NCBI RefSeq assembly: GCF_030323145.1
Contig: NZ_CP100470.1
Coordinates: 1,860,001-1,924,000, forward strand
Direction of reading: 5' to 3'
Origin: Mesorhizobium sp. C432A
Lineage (GTDB): Bacteria; Pseudomonadota; Alphaproteobacteria; Rhizobiales; Rhizobiaceae
Length of the DNA stretch: 64,000 nt
Part shown: piece after piece, positions 1-9,623 of the stretch
Layout: the number at the start of each line of letters is the position of its first letter
Position numbering within the stretch: position 1 is the stretch's first letter
The notes under the pieces: model-generated
Database searches by the model: none
What the model was told of the DNA's origin: nothing
What the model saw: the letters and a program-made list of their open reading frames with translations, nothing else
Position numbers and translations under genes: made by a program

Positions 1-22
1 GGCTTAGAAACAGCATGGTCTC

Positions 23-634
23 ATGAACGCGTTACCAGCAAATCCTCCCGGCGATAGCCATGCCGCGCTGCTCGACAGGCTGGGCAGCCGCTCGATCGTC
101 TTTGTCGGCCTGATGGGCGCCGGCAAGACGGCGATCGGCCGCAAGGTGGCGACGATGCTGTCGCTGCCCTTCGTCGACAGCGACCAGGAGATCGAAACCG
201 TGTCGCGCATGACGGTGCCGGAACTGTTCGAACGTTATGGCGAGACCGAATTCCGGGCATTGGAGCAGCGCGTCATCCTGCGCGTGCTGGAGAGTGGGCC
301 GCAGGTGCTGTCGACCGGCGGCGGCGCGTTCATGAATGCGCAGACGCGGGAAGCGATCGCCGGGCATGGCGTGTCGGTGTGGCTGAAGGCCGAGATCGAC
401 CTGTTGATGGAACGCGTGTCCAAGAAGCAGAACCGGCCGTTGCTCAAAAGCGCCGATCCGCGCGCCGTGCTCGAGCGGCTGATGGGCGAGCGCTACCCGG
501 TCTATGCCACGTCCAACATCACGGTGCCGACACGCGACGACCGCAAGGAGGTCATTGCGACCGAGGTTGTCGACGCGCTGTGCGGGCATTTCGGCATTCC
601 GGCTCCGACTGCGCCGGGCGAGGTGCGGCTGTGA
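23..634 (+). CDS. aroK: Shikimate kinase
   Basis: Phosphorylates shikimate with ATP in the cytoplasmic route to chorismate and the aromatic amino acids. The 203-residue protein has the P-loop GLMGAGKT at residues 29-36, the shikimate-binding Asp in VDSDQEIE (about residue 53) and the GGGAF motif near residue 99, followed by an Arg-containing lid (KKQNRPLL). The N-terminus carries about 20 extra residues before the fold, usual for rhizobial forms. Only 22 bases precede the ATG, so the promoter and ribosome site cannot be judged. Its stop overlaps the GTG of aroB, so the two are translationally coupled. The overlap with aroB makes the assignment very safe. Confidence 0.96.
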   Translation: MNALPANPPGDSHAALLDRLGSRSIVFVGLMGAGKTAIGRKVATMLSLPFVDSDQEIETVSRMTVPELFERYGETEFRALEQRVILRVLESGPQVLSTGGGAFMNAQTREAIAGHGVSVWLKAEIDLLMERVSKKQNRPLLKSADPRAVLERLMGERYPVYATSNITVPTRDDRKEVIATEVVDALCGHFGIPAPTAPGEVRL

Positions 635-1764
635 GCGAACCGGTCACTGTCGAGGTCGGCCTTGGCGAGCGTGCCTATGACATCCTGATCGGCCCCGGCC
701 TTTTGGCGCGCGCCGGCGCCGAGATTTCGCGCCGCCTGCCCGGCACGAGAGCGGCGGTGGTCACCGACGACAATGTCGCGGCGGCACATCTCGACGCGCT
801 GAAGGCCGGTCTGGAAACAGGCGGCATCCAGCCTGCCGTCATCACTTTGCCGGCCGGCGAAAAGACCAAGAGCTTTGCCCATCTCGAAGAGGTGGTCGAC
901 GGCGTGCTCGCCGCCAAGCTGGAGCGCGGCGATGTCGTCATTGCGCTCGGCGGTGGCGTCATCGGCGACCTCACCGGCTTTGCCGCCGGCATCGTGCGCC
1001 GCGGCATGAATTTCGTCCAGATTCCAACCTCGCTGCTGGCGCAGGTCGATTCCTCGGTCGGCGGGAAAACCGGCATCAACAGTCCGCGCGGCAAGAATCT
1101 GGTCGGTGTCTTCCACCAGCCGAAACTGGTGCTGGCCGACACCGAAGTGCTCGACACGCTGCCGATCCGCGAATTTCGCGCCGGCTATGCCGAGCTTGCC
1201 AAATACGGGTTGATCGACCGACCGGCGTTTTTCGCCTGGCTGGAAGCGAACTGGGAAAAGGTGTTCGCTGGCGGACCGGAGCGGACCGAGGCCATTGCCG
1301 AGGCGTGCCGCGCCAAGGCCGATGTCGTCGCCCGCGACGAGTTCGAAACCGGCGACCGCGCACTGCTCAATCTTGGCCACACATTCGGCCATGCGCTGGA
1401 AGGCGCCACACAGTATGACGGCGCCCGCCTCGTCCATGGCGAAGGCGTCGCCATCGGCATGGCGCTGGCGCACCGCTTTTCCGCAAGGCTCAATCTGGCC
1501 AGCCCGGACGACGCGGCGCGGGTCGAGGCGCATCTTCGCGCCGTCGGTCTACCCTGGCGGATGGCCGACATCCCTGGTGAGTTGCCCGATGCCGAGGCGC
1601 TTCTTGGCTTCATCACCCAGGACAAGAAAGTGTCGCGCGGCGCGCTGACCTTCATCCTGACGCGCGGCGTTGGCCAGGCTTTTATTGCCAAGGATGTACC
1701 GGCGTCGGAAGTGCTTTCGTTCCTCAGCGAAAACCACCCGGGCCAGGAAGGCCGGCCGCGATGA
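631..1764 (+). CDS. aroB: 3-dehydroquinate synthase
   Basis: Converts DAHP to 3-dehydroquinate using NAD+ and a divalent metal, the second shikimate step. I chose the GTG at 631, which overlaps the aroK stop and gives 377 residues, the normal family length; the frame is open further upstream only as a shadow of aroK. Visible family motifs are the glycine-rich [11 protein letters not shown] near residue 107, the [10 protein letters not shown] segment near 141, the metal-ligand Glu in GYAELAKYG (about 188) and the metal-ligand His in [10 protein letters not shown]. The next gene starts inside its stop, continuing the operon. Confidence 0.96.
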   Translation: MSEPVTVEVGLGERAYDILIGPGLLARAGAEISRRLPGTRAAVVTDDNVAAAHLDALKAGLETGGIQPAVITLPAGEKTKSFAHLEEVVDGVLAAKLERGDVVIALGGGVIGDLTGFAAGIVRRGMNFVQIPTSLLAQVDSSVGGKTGINSPRGKNLVGVFHQPKLVLADTEVLDTLPIREFRAGYAELAKYGLIDRPAFFAWLEANWEKVFAGGPERTEAIAEACRAKADVVARDEFETGDRALLNLGHTFGHALEGATQYDGARLVHGEGVAIGMALAHRFSARLNLASPDDAARVEAHLRAVGLPWRMADIPGELPDAEALLGFITQDKKVSRGALTFILTRGVGQAFIAKDVPASEVLSFLSENHPGQEGRPR

Positions 1765-2657
1765 TCAACGAGCCCGGCTGGACCGTCGTCGCCGTCCTTG
1801 CCATCCTCATCCTGCTTGTCCTGGCCGTGCGCACGCGCCTGCTTGCCATGTTCGGCTATGAGTTGTCGCGCATCGAGCCGCAGCGCTCGACCCAGGACGA
1901 GTTGCGCGGCGCGGTCGACGATTTCCGCCGCGACGGCCAGATGGTGCGTGAGGACCGCGACCGTGTCGGCGGGCTGTTCGATCTCGCCGAGCTCGAAGTC
2001 TCCGACATCATGGTCCACCGCACCAATATGCGCTCGGTCAATGCCGACAATGGGCCGGAAGCCGTGGTGCGCGAGATCCTGCAGAGCCCGCACACCCGCA
2101 TGCCGTTGTGGAAAGGCTCTCTCGACAACATTGTCGGCGTGCTGCACGCCAAGGACCTGCTGCGAGCGCTGAACGAGGTCGGCAACGACTTTTCCCGGAT
2201 CGACGTGATGAAGATCGCGTCGAAGCCTTGGTTCGTGCCCGACACCACCACGCTGCAGGAACAGCTCAACGCCTTCCTGCGTGCCAAGGCGCATTTCGCT
2301 ATCGTCGTCGACGAATATGGCGAGGTCGAAGGGCTGGTGACGCTGGAGGACATTATCGAGGAGATCGTTGGCGAGATCGCCGACGAGCACGATGTCGACA
2401 TTCAGGGCGTCAAGCAGGAGGCGGACGGTTCCGTGGTCGTCGACGGCACCGTGCCGATCCGCGATCTCAACCGGGCGCTCGACTGGAACCTGCCTGACGA
2501 GGAAGCGACCACCATTGCCGGCCTGGTCATCCACGAGACGCAGTCGATCCCCGAGGAAAAGCAGGCTTTCACCTTCCACGGCAAGCGCTTCGTGGTGATG
2601 AAGCGCGACAAAAACCGGATCGCCAGAATCAGGATCAGGCCGGCGGGCGAATCTTAA
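1761..2657 (+). CDS. CBS-domain CorC/HlyC-like protein lacking the DUF21 membrane domain
   Basis: Seen: 298 residues with one hydrophobic segment (about 7-22), an abrupt change to the charged [12 protein letters not shown] region, two CBS domains (about 83-140 and 148-205, including [20 protein letters not shown]) and a CorC_HlyC C-terminal domain (about 213-292). Known: the gene next to aroB in related rhizobia usually encodes a protein of about 430 residues with a multi-helix DUF21/CNNM domain before the CBS pair; short DUF21-free forms such as E. coli CorC also exist. Inferred: the first helix is joined directly to the segment that normally follows DUF21, consistent with an in-frame internal deletion of roughly 130-150 codons. 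It overlaps aroB by 4 bases. Transport function is doubtful without the membrane domain; nucleotide sensing by the CBS pair may remain. Confidence 0.85.
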   Translation: MINEPGWTVVAVLAILILLVLAVRTRLLAMFGYELSRIEPQRSTQDELRGAVDDFRRDGQMVREDRDRVGGLFDLAELEVSDIMVHRTNMRSVNADNGPEAVVREILQSPHTRMPLWKGSLDNIVGVLHAKDLLRALNEVGNDFSRIDVMKIASKPWFVPDTTTLQEQLNAFLRAKAHFAIVVDEYGEVEGLVTLEDIIEEIVGEIADEHDVDIQGVKQEADGSVVVDGTVPIRDLNRALDWNLPDEEATTIAGLVIHETQSIPEEKQAFTFHGKRFVVMKRDKNRIARIRIRPAGES

Positions 2658-2698
2658 AGGTACCGAGCAGGCCCGCCACATGACGCTCTTTGCCGAGC

Positions 2699-4249
2699 TT
2701 ATGCCGCGATCTGGCTCGTAGACCGTTCGTGGATGGTCGCACCGGTTTGAGCGTCAACTGCGACCAGGCTGACCTCGTAGCCCCAGAGGCTGCGGACATG
2801 GCGCAGCGTCGCGTCACGGCTGGCCCCTTCGAGCACAACACCATCCTTTACCCTGTGTTGCAGTCGCAACTGCCGGTCGCCGAGCAGGTCGACATCAATC
2901 ACCTGGATGTCCGGCCGATTCGCTCCAAGGTCGTAACCGTGGGCTAGCTCGGCCCGTATCTTGTGATAGCCACGTTCGTTGTGGATCGAGGCGACTTCGA
3001 AATGCGGTTGGTCGGCTCCATCGCCAAGCACGAAGAACCGCCATTTTCGGATCAAGCTCGGGCTGAGGTACTGGCGGATAAAGGATTCGTCGCGGTGGTT
3101 GGCCCAGGCCTCAAGCAGGACCTCGCGCCAGTTGCCATGTCCTGCAATGTCCGGGAACCAGTCGCGGTCCTCCGCCGTCGGCTCGGTCGAAATGCGCTGT
3201 ATGTCCTGCATCATGTCGAGGCCGAGGGCATAGGGATTGATGCCTGAAAACCGGGGATCGTCAAAGGCCGGCTGGAAGATCACGTTCGAATGGTTGCGCA
3301 GGATTTCGAGCATGGCACCTTCGCCGATCCGGCCGCGATCGAATAGCATGTTCATGAGCGTATAATGCACGAAGGTGGCGCAGCCTTCATTCATGACTTG
3401 AGTCTGTCGCTGCGGGTAGAAATATTGCGCGATGACGCGGACGATCCTGATGATCTCGCGCTGCCAGGGTTCCAGGATCAGGCTGTTCTTCTCGAGGAAA
3501 TAAAGGAGGTTTTCCTCGGGAAGGTTGAGCGATCTCTTGCGCTCCGCCATCCCTTGATCCTCATTGCCGGACTTGTTTTTGTTCTGCGACGGCGGCAGCG
3601 TGCGCCACAGATCGTTGTAGGAGCGCTCTTCGTATTCGAGGCGCTCGCGAAGCCCTTCGCGCTGTCGCTCCGACGAGAGCTTTGGCGGCCGGTGGTAGCG
3701 GAACACCCCTTGTTCCATCAGCGCATGGGCGGAATCGAGAATAGCCTCCACTGCTGCAAGGCCGTGCCGCTCCTCGCACCGGGCGATGTAGCCCTTGGCG
3801 AAGTCCAGATAACCCAGGATTGCCCCGGCGTCGGTCCATTGCTGAAACAGATGATTGTTCTTGAAGAAATGATTGTGGCCAAGCGCCGCGTGGGCCGTCA
3901 CAAGGGCCTGCAAGGCCATGGTGTTTTCCTCCATGAGGTAGACGATGCAGGGATTGGAGTTGATGACCAGTTCATAGGCCAGCCCCCGACCACCCTTACG
4001 GTAAAGAAGCTCCTGGTGAAGGAAATGTTTGCCGAACGACCAATGCCGATACATCAGTGGCATGCCGATAGATGAGTAGGCGTCGAGCATCTGCTGGGAG
4101 GAGATTATCTCCATCTGGACCGGGTAAGTATCGAGATGCAACTCGTCGACCGCGATCGCCTCGATCTCTTCAAAAGCCCGCGATAATTTCTCGAAATTCC
4201 AGTCGGAACCGGAAAACAACAAATTCGTTTCGTTGGCTCGCCTGACCAT
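2699..4249 (-). CDS. SpoVR family protein (YcgB-like)
   Basis: A 516-residue member of the SpoVR/YcgB family, whose biochemical role is unknown; Bacillus SpoVR affects spore cortex and E. coli YcgB is stationary-phase induced. Family hallmarks visible are HWSFGK at residues 69-74, the YELVINSNP segment, the LGHNHFFKNN motif and the NEGCATFVHY motif about midway, the last two rich in possible metal-binding His and Glu. It is the last gene of a three-gene minus-strand operon, 9 bases after the YeaH-like gene and behind a PrkA-like kinase. This grouping is widely conserved and tied to general stress and starvation responses. I see no membrane segment or signal peptide. Confidence 0.9.
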   Translation of the reverse strand: MVRRANETNLLFSGSDWNFEKLSRAFEEIEAIAVDELHLDTYPVQMEIISSQQMLDAYSSIGMPLMYRHWSFGKHFLHQELLYRKGGRGLAYELVINSNPCIVYLMEENTMALQALVTAHAALGHNHFFKNNHLFQQWTDAGAILGYLDFAKGYIARCEERHGLAAVEAILDSAHALMEQGVFRYHRPPKLSSERQREGLRERLEYEERSYNDLWRTLPPSQNKNKSGNEDQGMAERKRSLNLPEENLLYFLEKNSLILEPWQREIIRIVRVIAQYFYPQRQTQVMNEGCATFVHYTLMNMLFDRGRIGEGAMLEILRNHSNVIFQPAFDDPRFSGINPYALGLDMMQDIQRISTEPTAEDRDWFPDIAGHGNWREVLLEAWANHRDESFIRQYLSPSLIRKWRFFVLGDGADQPHFEVASIHNERGYHKIRAELAHGYDLGANRPDIQVIDVDLLGDRQLRLQHRVKDGVVLEGASRDATLRHVRSLWGYEVSLVAVDAQTGATIHERSTSQIAA

Positions 4250-4258
4250 CTCTCTCTC

Positions 4259-5587
4259 TCAAGCGCTCTTGATGGCCACCGGCTGCCTGGCGAAGAGCCG
4301 GTGGAAGACCGGGTAAATATCCGCGGGAGCAGCGATGCGGCTCATCTGGAAGTTGGGCCATTTCAGCTCGATCGTACTGTAGGCGCGCCAAAGCGACGTC
4401 CCGTTTTCGGTAGCACCGAATATGTGGCTCTCGCGTTCGTCGATGATCTCGACATAGGCGAAATACTGGCACAGGCGCATGAGCTTGCCGTTCATGAGCT
4501 CTATGCATCGCTCGGAATCGGTGGTGAAATTGTCCCCGTCAGAGGCCTGCGCGGCGTAAATGTTCCACTCGCTGGCAGGATAGCGCTGGCCGATAATGCG
4601 GTGCATTTCGTCGAGCGCGGTGGAGACGATCGTACCGCCGCTCTGCGTGTTGTAGAAGAACGTGTCCTCATCCACTTCGTGCGCCTCATGGGTATGGCGG
4701 ATGAAAACGATCTCCGTGCGTTCGTAGCGCCGTTTCAAGAACAGGTGCAGCAGCACGAAGAAGCGTTTGGCCAAGTCCTTTTCGCGTTGGCCCATCGATC
4801 CGGACACGTCCATAAGGCAGAACATGACGGCATTGGCATTCGGCACCGGCCGGGCGTCGAAGCGGTTGAATCGGATATCGACCGGATCGACAAAGGCAAT
4901 TCGCCTGCGCCGTCGCTCCAGCCGGTCAAGCTCGTCGCGTAATTCCGCGATGCGCTGGCGCACCGCCGCGCCGGCCGGGGCCGACTCAAGCGTGACGATT
5001 TCCCGGAGGATCGCCTCCAGTTCCTGCTGCGTGGGGCGCCTCAGCGCAATGCGCCGGCCTAGGCTGTTGCGCATCGTGCGGCCGGCATTGATGTTGGTCG
5101 GGGAACCAGTTGCCGCGAAGCCGGCCCGGCGCGGCTTGAAGGCAAGGATTTCCTTGAGATTGAGCTTAACCAGGTCGGGCAGTTCGAGATCCTCAAAAAA
5201 GAGTTCGAGCACCTCCTCGCGTGACAGCACGAAACGAAAATCGTCTTCCGACGCCGTGTTTCCTGGCGACGACGCCGCGCCGCCCCCATGCGGCTTCGGG
5301 AGCAGGTCTCCAGGGGAAAAATGCCTGTTGCCCGGAAGGATGTGTCGGCGCCGTCCGCTGGCCCTGTCATCGTTGAAGCTCGGCTCGGCCGTTTTCCTTT
5401 CAGGCATGGGCACGGCGTGCTCGGTATCCACGTCGGCGATCCTGCCAGTGCGGATTTGATCGCGAATGCTCCGCTTCAACTCCTCGCGAGCACGCCTGAG
5501 GAAGCGCTGTCGATTGCCAAGGCTCTTGTCCTTGGGGTTCAGGCGACGGTCGATGAAGATCGGCATGGAACCATCCGGCTCTGTCAA
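4259..5587 (-). CDS. YeaH/YhbH family (DUF444) VWA-domain protein
   Basis: A 442-residue DUF444 protein, partner of PrkA-type kinases. The N-terminal half is basic and low-complexity, with a Gly/Pro-rich stretch near residues 80-110. The C-terminal half is a von Willebrand A-like domain with an intact metal-site motif DVSGS (D260, S262, S264). In E. coli YeaH works with the kinase YeaG in nitrogen starvation and other stress; a phosphorylation or complex role is inferred here from context. It overlaps the upstream kinase gene by 4 bases and is followed after 9 bases by the SpoVR gene. Length and motif order fit the family well. Confidence 0.92.
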   Translation of the reverse strand: MTEPDGSMPIFIDRRLNPKDKSLGNRQRFLRRAREELKRSIRDQIRTGRIADVDTEHAVPMPERKTAEPSFNDDRASGRRRHILPGNRHFSPGDLLPKPHGGGAASSPGNTASEDDFRFVLSREEVLELFFEDLELPDLVKLNLKEILAFKPRRAGFAATGSPTNINAGRTMRNSLGRRIALRRPTQQELEAILREIVTLESAPAGAAVRQRIAELRDELDRLERRRRRIAFVDPVDIRFNRFDARPVPNANAVMFCLMDVSGSMGQREKDLAKRFFVLLHLFLKRRYERTEIVFIRHTHEAHEVDEDTFFYNTQSGGTIVSTALDEMHRIIGQRYPASEWNIYAAQASDGDNFTTDSERCIELMNGKLMRLCQYFAYVEIIDERESHIFGATENGTSLWRAYSTIELKWPNFQMSRIAAPADIYPVFHRLFARQPVAIKSA

Positions 5588-7533
5588 CCCGCCTTGTTCA
5601 CCCGCATGTACCAGTCCACCAGCCGGCGTACCTGCCGTTCTGTGTAGCCACGCTCGATCATGCGCTGTACGAATTCGTTATGGCGCTTTTCCGTAACGCT
5701 GTCTTGCTTGGAGCCGAAGCTGATCACCGGCAAGAGGTCCTCGACCTGTCCGAACATCCGCTTCTCGATGACCTCGCGCAGTTTTTCATAGCTGGTCCAT
5801 GACGGGTTGCGGCCGTGGTTTCTTGCGCGAGCGCGCAGAGTGAACTTCACCACCTCGTTACGGAAGTCCTTGGGATTGGCGATGCCTGCCGGTTTCTCGA
5901 CCTGCGAAAGTTCGTTGTCCAGGATCTCCCGGTTGAGGATCTGGCCGGTGTCGGGGTCCTTGTAGTCCTGGTCCTCAATCCAGGCATCCGCATAGGCGAT
6001 GTAGCGGTCGAAGAGGTTCTGGCCGTATTCGCTATAGGACTCCAGATAGGCCTTCTGGATTTCGTGGCCGATAAACTCGGCGTAGCGCGCCGCAAGCTCC
6101 GACTTGATGAATTCAAGATAGGCCGCTTCCGTTTCCTTCGGGAACTGCTCCCGCTTGATCGCCTCCTCCAGAATGTACATCAGATGCACAGGATCGGCGG
6201 CCACCTCCTCATTATCGAAGTTGAATGTCTGCGAAAGGATCTTAAAGGCAAAGCGCGTGCTGACGCCCGTCATGCCTTCATCGACGCCGGCGGCGTCGCG
6301 ATACTCTTGGACCGACTTTGCCCTGGGATCGACTTCCTTCAGATTTTCGCCGTCATAGGCGCGCATCTTGGTGTAGAGCGGCGAGTTGTCGTGCTCGGCC
6401 AAGCGCGTCGAAACTGCAAAGCGGCTGAGGATGTCCAAAACTTCAGGGGCACAGGGGCTGGCGGCCAACTCGCTCTCACGCAGCAATTTCTCATAGATCT
6501 GCCTCTCTTCGGTGATCCGCAGGCAATAGGGTACCTTGACCACCAGGATGCGATCGAGAAACGCCTCATTGTTCTTGTTGCTCTTGAACTGTTGCCATTC
6601 CGACTCGTTGGAATGGGCGACGATGATCCCCTGGTAGGGAAAGGCGCCGAAATTTTCAGTGCCGTTGTAGCTGCCTTCCTGTGTCGCGGTCAGCAGCGGA
6701 TGCAGAACCTTGATGGGTGCCTTGAACATCTCGACGAATTCAAGCAGACCTTGCGTGGTCCGGTTCAGGCCACCGCTATAGGAATAGGCATCGGGGTCGG
6801 ACTGGCTAAAATTTTCCAATTGCCTGATGTCGACCTTGCCGACCAGGGCCGAGACATCCTGATTGTTCTCATCGCCAGGTTCGGTCTTGGCAATGCCGAT
6901 CTGGCGCAGCCGCGAAGGCATCAGCTTGACGACGCTGAATTTGGAAATGTCGCCAGACAATTCGTCGAGGCGCTTGGCCGCCCATGGCGAAATCAATCCG
7001 TTCAGCCGGCGCCGGGCTATGCCGTATTTATCCTCTAGCAGATCACCCATGTGATCGGGATGGAACAGCCCAAGCGGCGACTCGAAAACCGGGCTGATCT
7101 GGTTGCCGACCTTCAGCGTGTAGATCGGGCGCTGCTCCATCAGTTTCTTCAGGCGCTCGGCCAGAGAGGATTTGCCGCCGCCGACCGGGCCGAGGAGATA
7201 GAGGATCTGCTTGCGTTCTTCGAGCCCCTGCGAGGCATAGCGGAAATACCCGGCTATGCGCTCGATCGTATCCTCCATTCCATAGAAGTCGGAAAAATGA
7301 GGGTAGACCTTGAGGGTCCGATTCGCGAAAATGCGGCCGAGCCGCTCGTCTTTGCTGGTGTCAACCAGTTTTGGTTCGCCGATTGCGTCGACCATCCTTT
7401 CGGGAGCCGAAGCGTACATCGATTTGTCTTCCCGACAGGCAAGAAGATACTGTTGGATGCTGACCTCTTCGTCCGCCGCATTGGCATAAATTTCCGAAAA
7501 AAGATCGAAGACGTCGGATTGGGTTGCACGCAT
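5584..7533 (-). CDS. PrkA/YeaG family serine protein kinase
   Basis: A 649-residue PrkA-type protein: an AAA+ N-terminal domain with P-loop GPVGGGKSS at residues 115-123, followed by the PrkA C-terminal region with a remote kinase-like fold. The family includes Bacillus PrkA and E. coli YeaG. It is first in the PrkA-YeaH-SpoVR operon on the minus strand. The leader contains a motif fitting the rhizobial EcfG/RpoE2 general-stress promoter (see 7584-7609), about 50 bases before the ATG, which fits a stress-induced operon. Substrates are unknown; some family members have been reported to act as proteases or ATPases rather than kinases, so the activity is a family-level statement. Confidence 0.93.
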   Translation of the reverse strand: MRATQSDVFDLFSEIYANAADEEVSIQQYLLACREDKSMYASAPERMVDAIGEPKLVDTSKDERLGRIFANRTLKVYPHFSDFYGMEDTIERIAGYFRYASQGLEERKQILYLLGPVGGGKSSLAERLKKLMEQRPIYTLKVGNQISPVFESPLGLFHPDHMGDLLEDKYGIARRRLNGLISPWAAKRLDELSGDISKFSVVKLMPSRLRQIGIAKTEPGDENNQDVSALVGKVDIRQLENFSQSDPDAYSYSGGLNRTTQGLLEFVEMFKAPIKVLHPLLTATQEGSYNGTENFGAFPYQGIIVAHSNESEWQQFKSNKNNEAFLDRILVVKVPYCLRITEERQIYEKLLRESELAASPCAPEVLDILSRFAVSTRLAEHDNSPLYTKMRAYDGENLKEVDPRAKSVQEYRDAAGVDEGMTGVSTRFAFKILSQTFNFDNEEVAADPVHLMYILEEAIKREQFPKETEAAYLEFIKSELAARYAEFIGHEIQKAYLESYSEYGQNLFDRYIAYADAWIEDQDYKDPDTGQILNREILDNELSQVEKPAGIANPKDFRNEVVKFTLRARARNHGRNPSWTSYEKLREVIEKRMFGQVEDLLPVISFGSKQDSVTEKRHNEFVQRMIERGYTERQVRRLVDWYMRVNKAG

Positions 7534-7583
7534 GATGTTCTGCCCTCGGAGCCGATCTGGATTCCAATCGCCTCATCACCTTC

Positions 7584-7609
7584 AACTGTCGGAAAGCATT
7601 GTTGGTTCC
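7584..7609 (-). promoter_or_regulatory. EcfG/RpoE2-type promoter of the prkA operon
   Basis: On the minus strand GGAAC (plus 7605-7609) is followed by 18 bases and then GTT (plus 7584-7586), matching the remembered general-stress consensus of rhizobia (GGAAC, 18-19 bases, TT). It lies about 50 bases upstream of the kinase ATG in the right orientation. The motif is short, so the case rests on motif, position and the stress-related operon together. No transcript data are available. Confidence 0.55.
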
Positions 7610-7707
7610 CTTCACATGAAGGAGAGTGGCTGCAATCCGGGTAGAAGGCTTGGGAGGAAACATTCGGAGTGGCTGGAATGGCGGGTTGCCCGGTGCTGCG
7701 GCGCTGA

Positions 7708-7962
7708 TGGGCGGCGTTGTCGCCGGCCAGCTATCTCGATGGACACAAGCATCCGCCGACCTTCATCGCCTATTCGCGCGCCGAAGGCCGCGACGACCAA
7801 TCGAAGGCTTTGCCAAACGCCTGCGCGCCATCGGCACTGAAGTGACGCTGTTCGACGGCAACGCCTACACGCATATGTCGATCAATCACGACTTCGGCGA
7901 GGACGGCGACGCGTTGACCGCCGCGATGCTGGCCTTCCTGAATGGACCGTCGGTTGATCCCC
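7708..7962 (+). pseudogene. 3' remnant of an alpha/beta hydrolase
   Basis: One frame from about 7708 reads as the late part of an esterase (LSPASYLDG, KHPPTFIAYSRAEG, then DDQSKA); near 7805-7812 the match moves to another frame, which continues as FAKRLRAIGTEVTLFDG, NAYTHMSINHDFGE and AMLAFLNG. This is the end of an alpha/beta hydrolase, including the region normally holding the catalytic His (AYTHMSINHDFG). The upstream part, with the nucleophile elbow, is missing and a stop lies just before the remnant. A one-base loss explains the frame change. The second frame stays open into the next gene by chance, so the downstream enzyme should not be started here. Confidence 0.7.
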
Positions 7963-8069
7963 GATCCCCGCGAGGCGTCCTGGATCAGACCAAAAGCCCC
8001 GGCGGGACATTGCCGACCCGGCGGCTACAGGTGCAATTGTTCCTGAGTTGTCGATTGGGAAAGAAAATC

Positions 8070-9623
8070 ATGAATGGCGCCGATCTGCTGTGCGACGTGC
8101 TCCTGGCCAATGACGTCACGGTCTGCTTCGCCAATCCTGGCACATCCGAAATGCATTTCGTTGCCGCACTGGACCGCAAACCTCAGATGCGCTGCGTGCT
8201 CGGCCTGTTCGAGGGCGTGGTGACCGGCGCCGCCGACGGCTATGCGCGCATGACCGACCGCCCGGCAGCAACGTTGCTGCATACCGGACCGGGTCTCGCC
8301 AACGGTTTGGCCAACATGCACAACGCAAGGCGTGCGCGCAGCCCGATGATCAACATTGTCGGCGACCATGCTTCCTACCATCTGCCGCTCGATGCCCCGC
8401 TGACCAGCGACATTGAAGGCCTGGCGTCGCCGATGTCGAACTGGGTTGGCCGCGTCAAGGGGCCGGCCGATATTGTGCCGGCCGCAGAGGCGGCTTTCCG
8501 CGCCTCACTCACGCCGCCTGGCGTCACGACCTTGATCCTGCCTGCGGATGCCGCCTGGGGCGAAGTTGCTGCGATTTCGCCTGGCAAGGTGAAGCTGGAG
8601 CCGCCGCCCGCCGTCGACATGGCTGTTGTGCGCACGATCGCCGAAGCAATCCGCGCCGCGCCGGGCCGTGTCGGCATGGTGGTGCGTGGGCAGGCGGCGC
8701 GCGCCGATGGACTTGAAATCGCAGGGAGAATGTCATCGGGAAGCGATGTCAGGCTGTTCAGTGAGGTTCTGATCGCCCGCATGCAGCGCGGCCGCGGGCG
8801 GTTCGCCCCGACCCGCATTCCCTATCCGGTCGATGCGGCGACGGCCATGCTCCGGGATATCGACTTGCTGGTGCTGGTCGGCGCCAAGGAGCCGGTTGCC
8901 TTCTTCGCCTATCCCGGCAAGCCCGGGCGGCTGGTTCGGGACGATTGCAAGGTGCTTTCGCTGGCGGCGCATGGCCAGGATCTGAAAGCGGCGCTGGAGG
9001 CGCTGGCTGCCGAGGTCGGCATCAAGCCGACGCAGCAATTCGCCGCCGCAACCGCCTTTCCAGACGAACCGACGCTGAGCGGCAGACTGACGGACGATGC
9101 CATCGCGCTGTCGGTGGCGCGCAAACTTCCGGCCAATGCCATCGTCTGCGACGAAGCGGTCACCTCGGCGAGACGGTTCTTCGCGCTATCCGCCTTTGCG
9201 GCGCCGCACGACTACATGATGGGTACGGGCGGATCGATCGGCGGCGGCATTCCGATGGCGACAGGAGCAGCGATCGCCTGCCCGGACCGCAAGGTGATCA
9301 ATCTCGAGGCCGACGGCAGCGGCATGTACACGGTGCAGGGACTGTGGACCCAGGCCAGGGAAAAGCTTGACGTCGTGACCATCATCTTTTCCAACCGGAC
9401 CTACGCCATCCTGCATGGCGAAATGAAGAATGTCGGGGTCAATGAGATCGGCGAGAACGCTAGGCGCATGCTCGATCTCGACCATCCGGCGCTGGACTGG
9501 GTTGCGCTGGCCAAAGGCATGGGCGTCGAGGCGGCCCGCGCCGACACGTGCGAGCGGTTCGACGCGCTGCTCGACAGTGCCCTGTCGCGTCCGGGACCGT
9601 TTCTCATCGAAGCGGTGATCTGA
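8070..9623 (+). CDS. Thiamine-diphosphate enzyme, acetolactate synthase large-subunit-like
   Basis: A 517-residue ThDP-dependent enzyme of the acetolactate synthase/benzoylformate decarboxylase superfamily. The frame is open upstream, but that part encodes the hydrolase remnant; I start at ATG 8070, preceded by a GGGA-containing site. The N-terminal PYR domain has the catalytic-type Glu in GLFEGVVTGAADGYARM (about residue 49), the middle domain is typical, and the C-terminal PP domain has the diphosphate/metal motif as EADGSGMYTVQG, with Asn near the end (IIFSN). Biosynthetic IlvB is longer and normally sits with a regulatory subunit, which is absent here, so a catabolic 2-keto-acid decarboxylase or lyase is more likely. 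Substrate unknown. Confidence 0.85.
   Translation: MNGADLLCDVLLANDVTVCFANPGTSEMHFVAALDRKPQMRCVLGLFEGVVTGAADGYARMTDRPAATLLHTGPGLANGLANMHNARRARSPMINIVGDHASYHLPLDAPLTSDIEGLASPMSNWVGRVKGPADIVPAAEAAFRASLTPPGVTTLILPADAAWGEVAAISPGKVKLEPPPAVDMAVVRTIAEAIRAAPGRVGMVVRGQAARADGLEIAGRMSSGSDVRLFSEVLIARMQRGRGRFAPTRIPYPVDAATAMLRDIDLLVLVGAKEPVAFFAYPGKPGRLVRDDCKVLSLAAHGQDLKAALEALAAEVGIKPTQQFAAATAFPDEPTLSGRLTDDAIALSVARKLPANAIVCDEAVTSARRFFALSAFAAPHDYMMGTGGSIGGGIPMATGAAIACPDRKVINLEADGSGMYTVQGLWTQAREKLDVVTIIFSNRTYAILHGEMKNVGVNEIGENARRMLDLDHPALDWVALAKGMGVEAARADTCERFDALLDSALSRPGPFLIEAVI

Noticed and set aside
1185..2681. Long open frame (about 500 codons) opposite aroB and the CBS gene
   Set aside because: It is the antisense shadow of high-GC coding DNA; the composition is unlike a protein (Arg/His/Asp rich without domains) and no ribosome site is present.
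7626..9623. A 665-residue fusion starting upstream of the ThDP enzyme
   Set aside because: The extra N-terminal part is the degraded hydrolase read in mixed frames, and an ATG with ribosome site at 8070 marks the real start.
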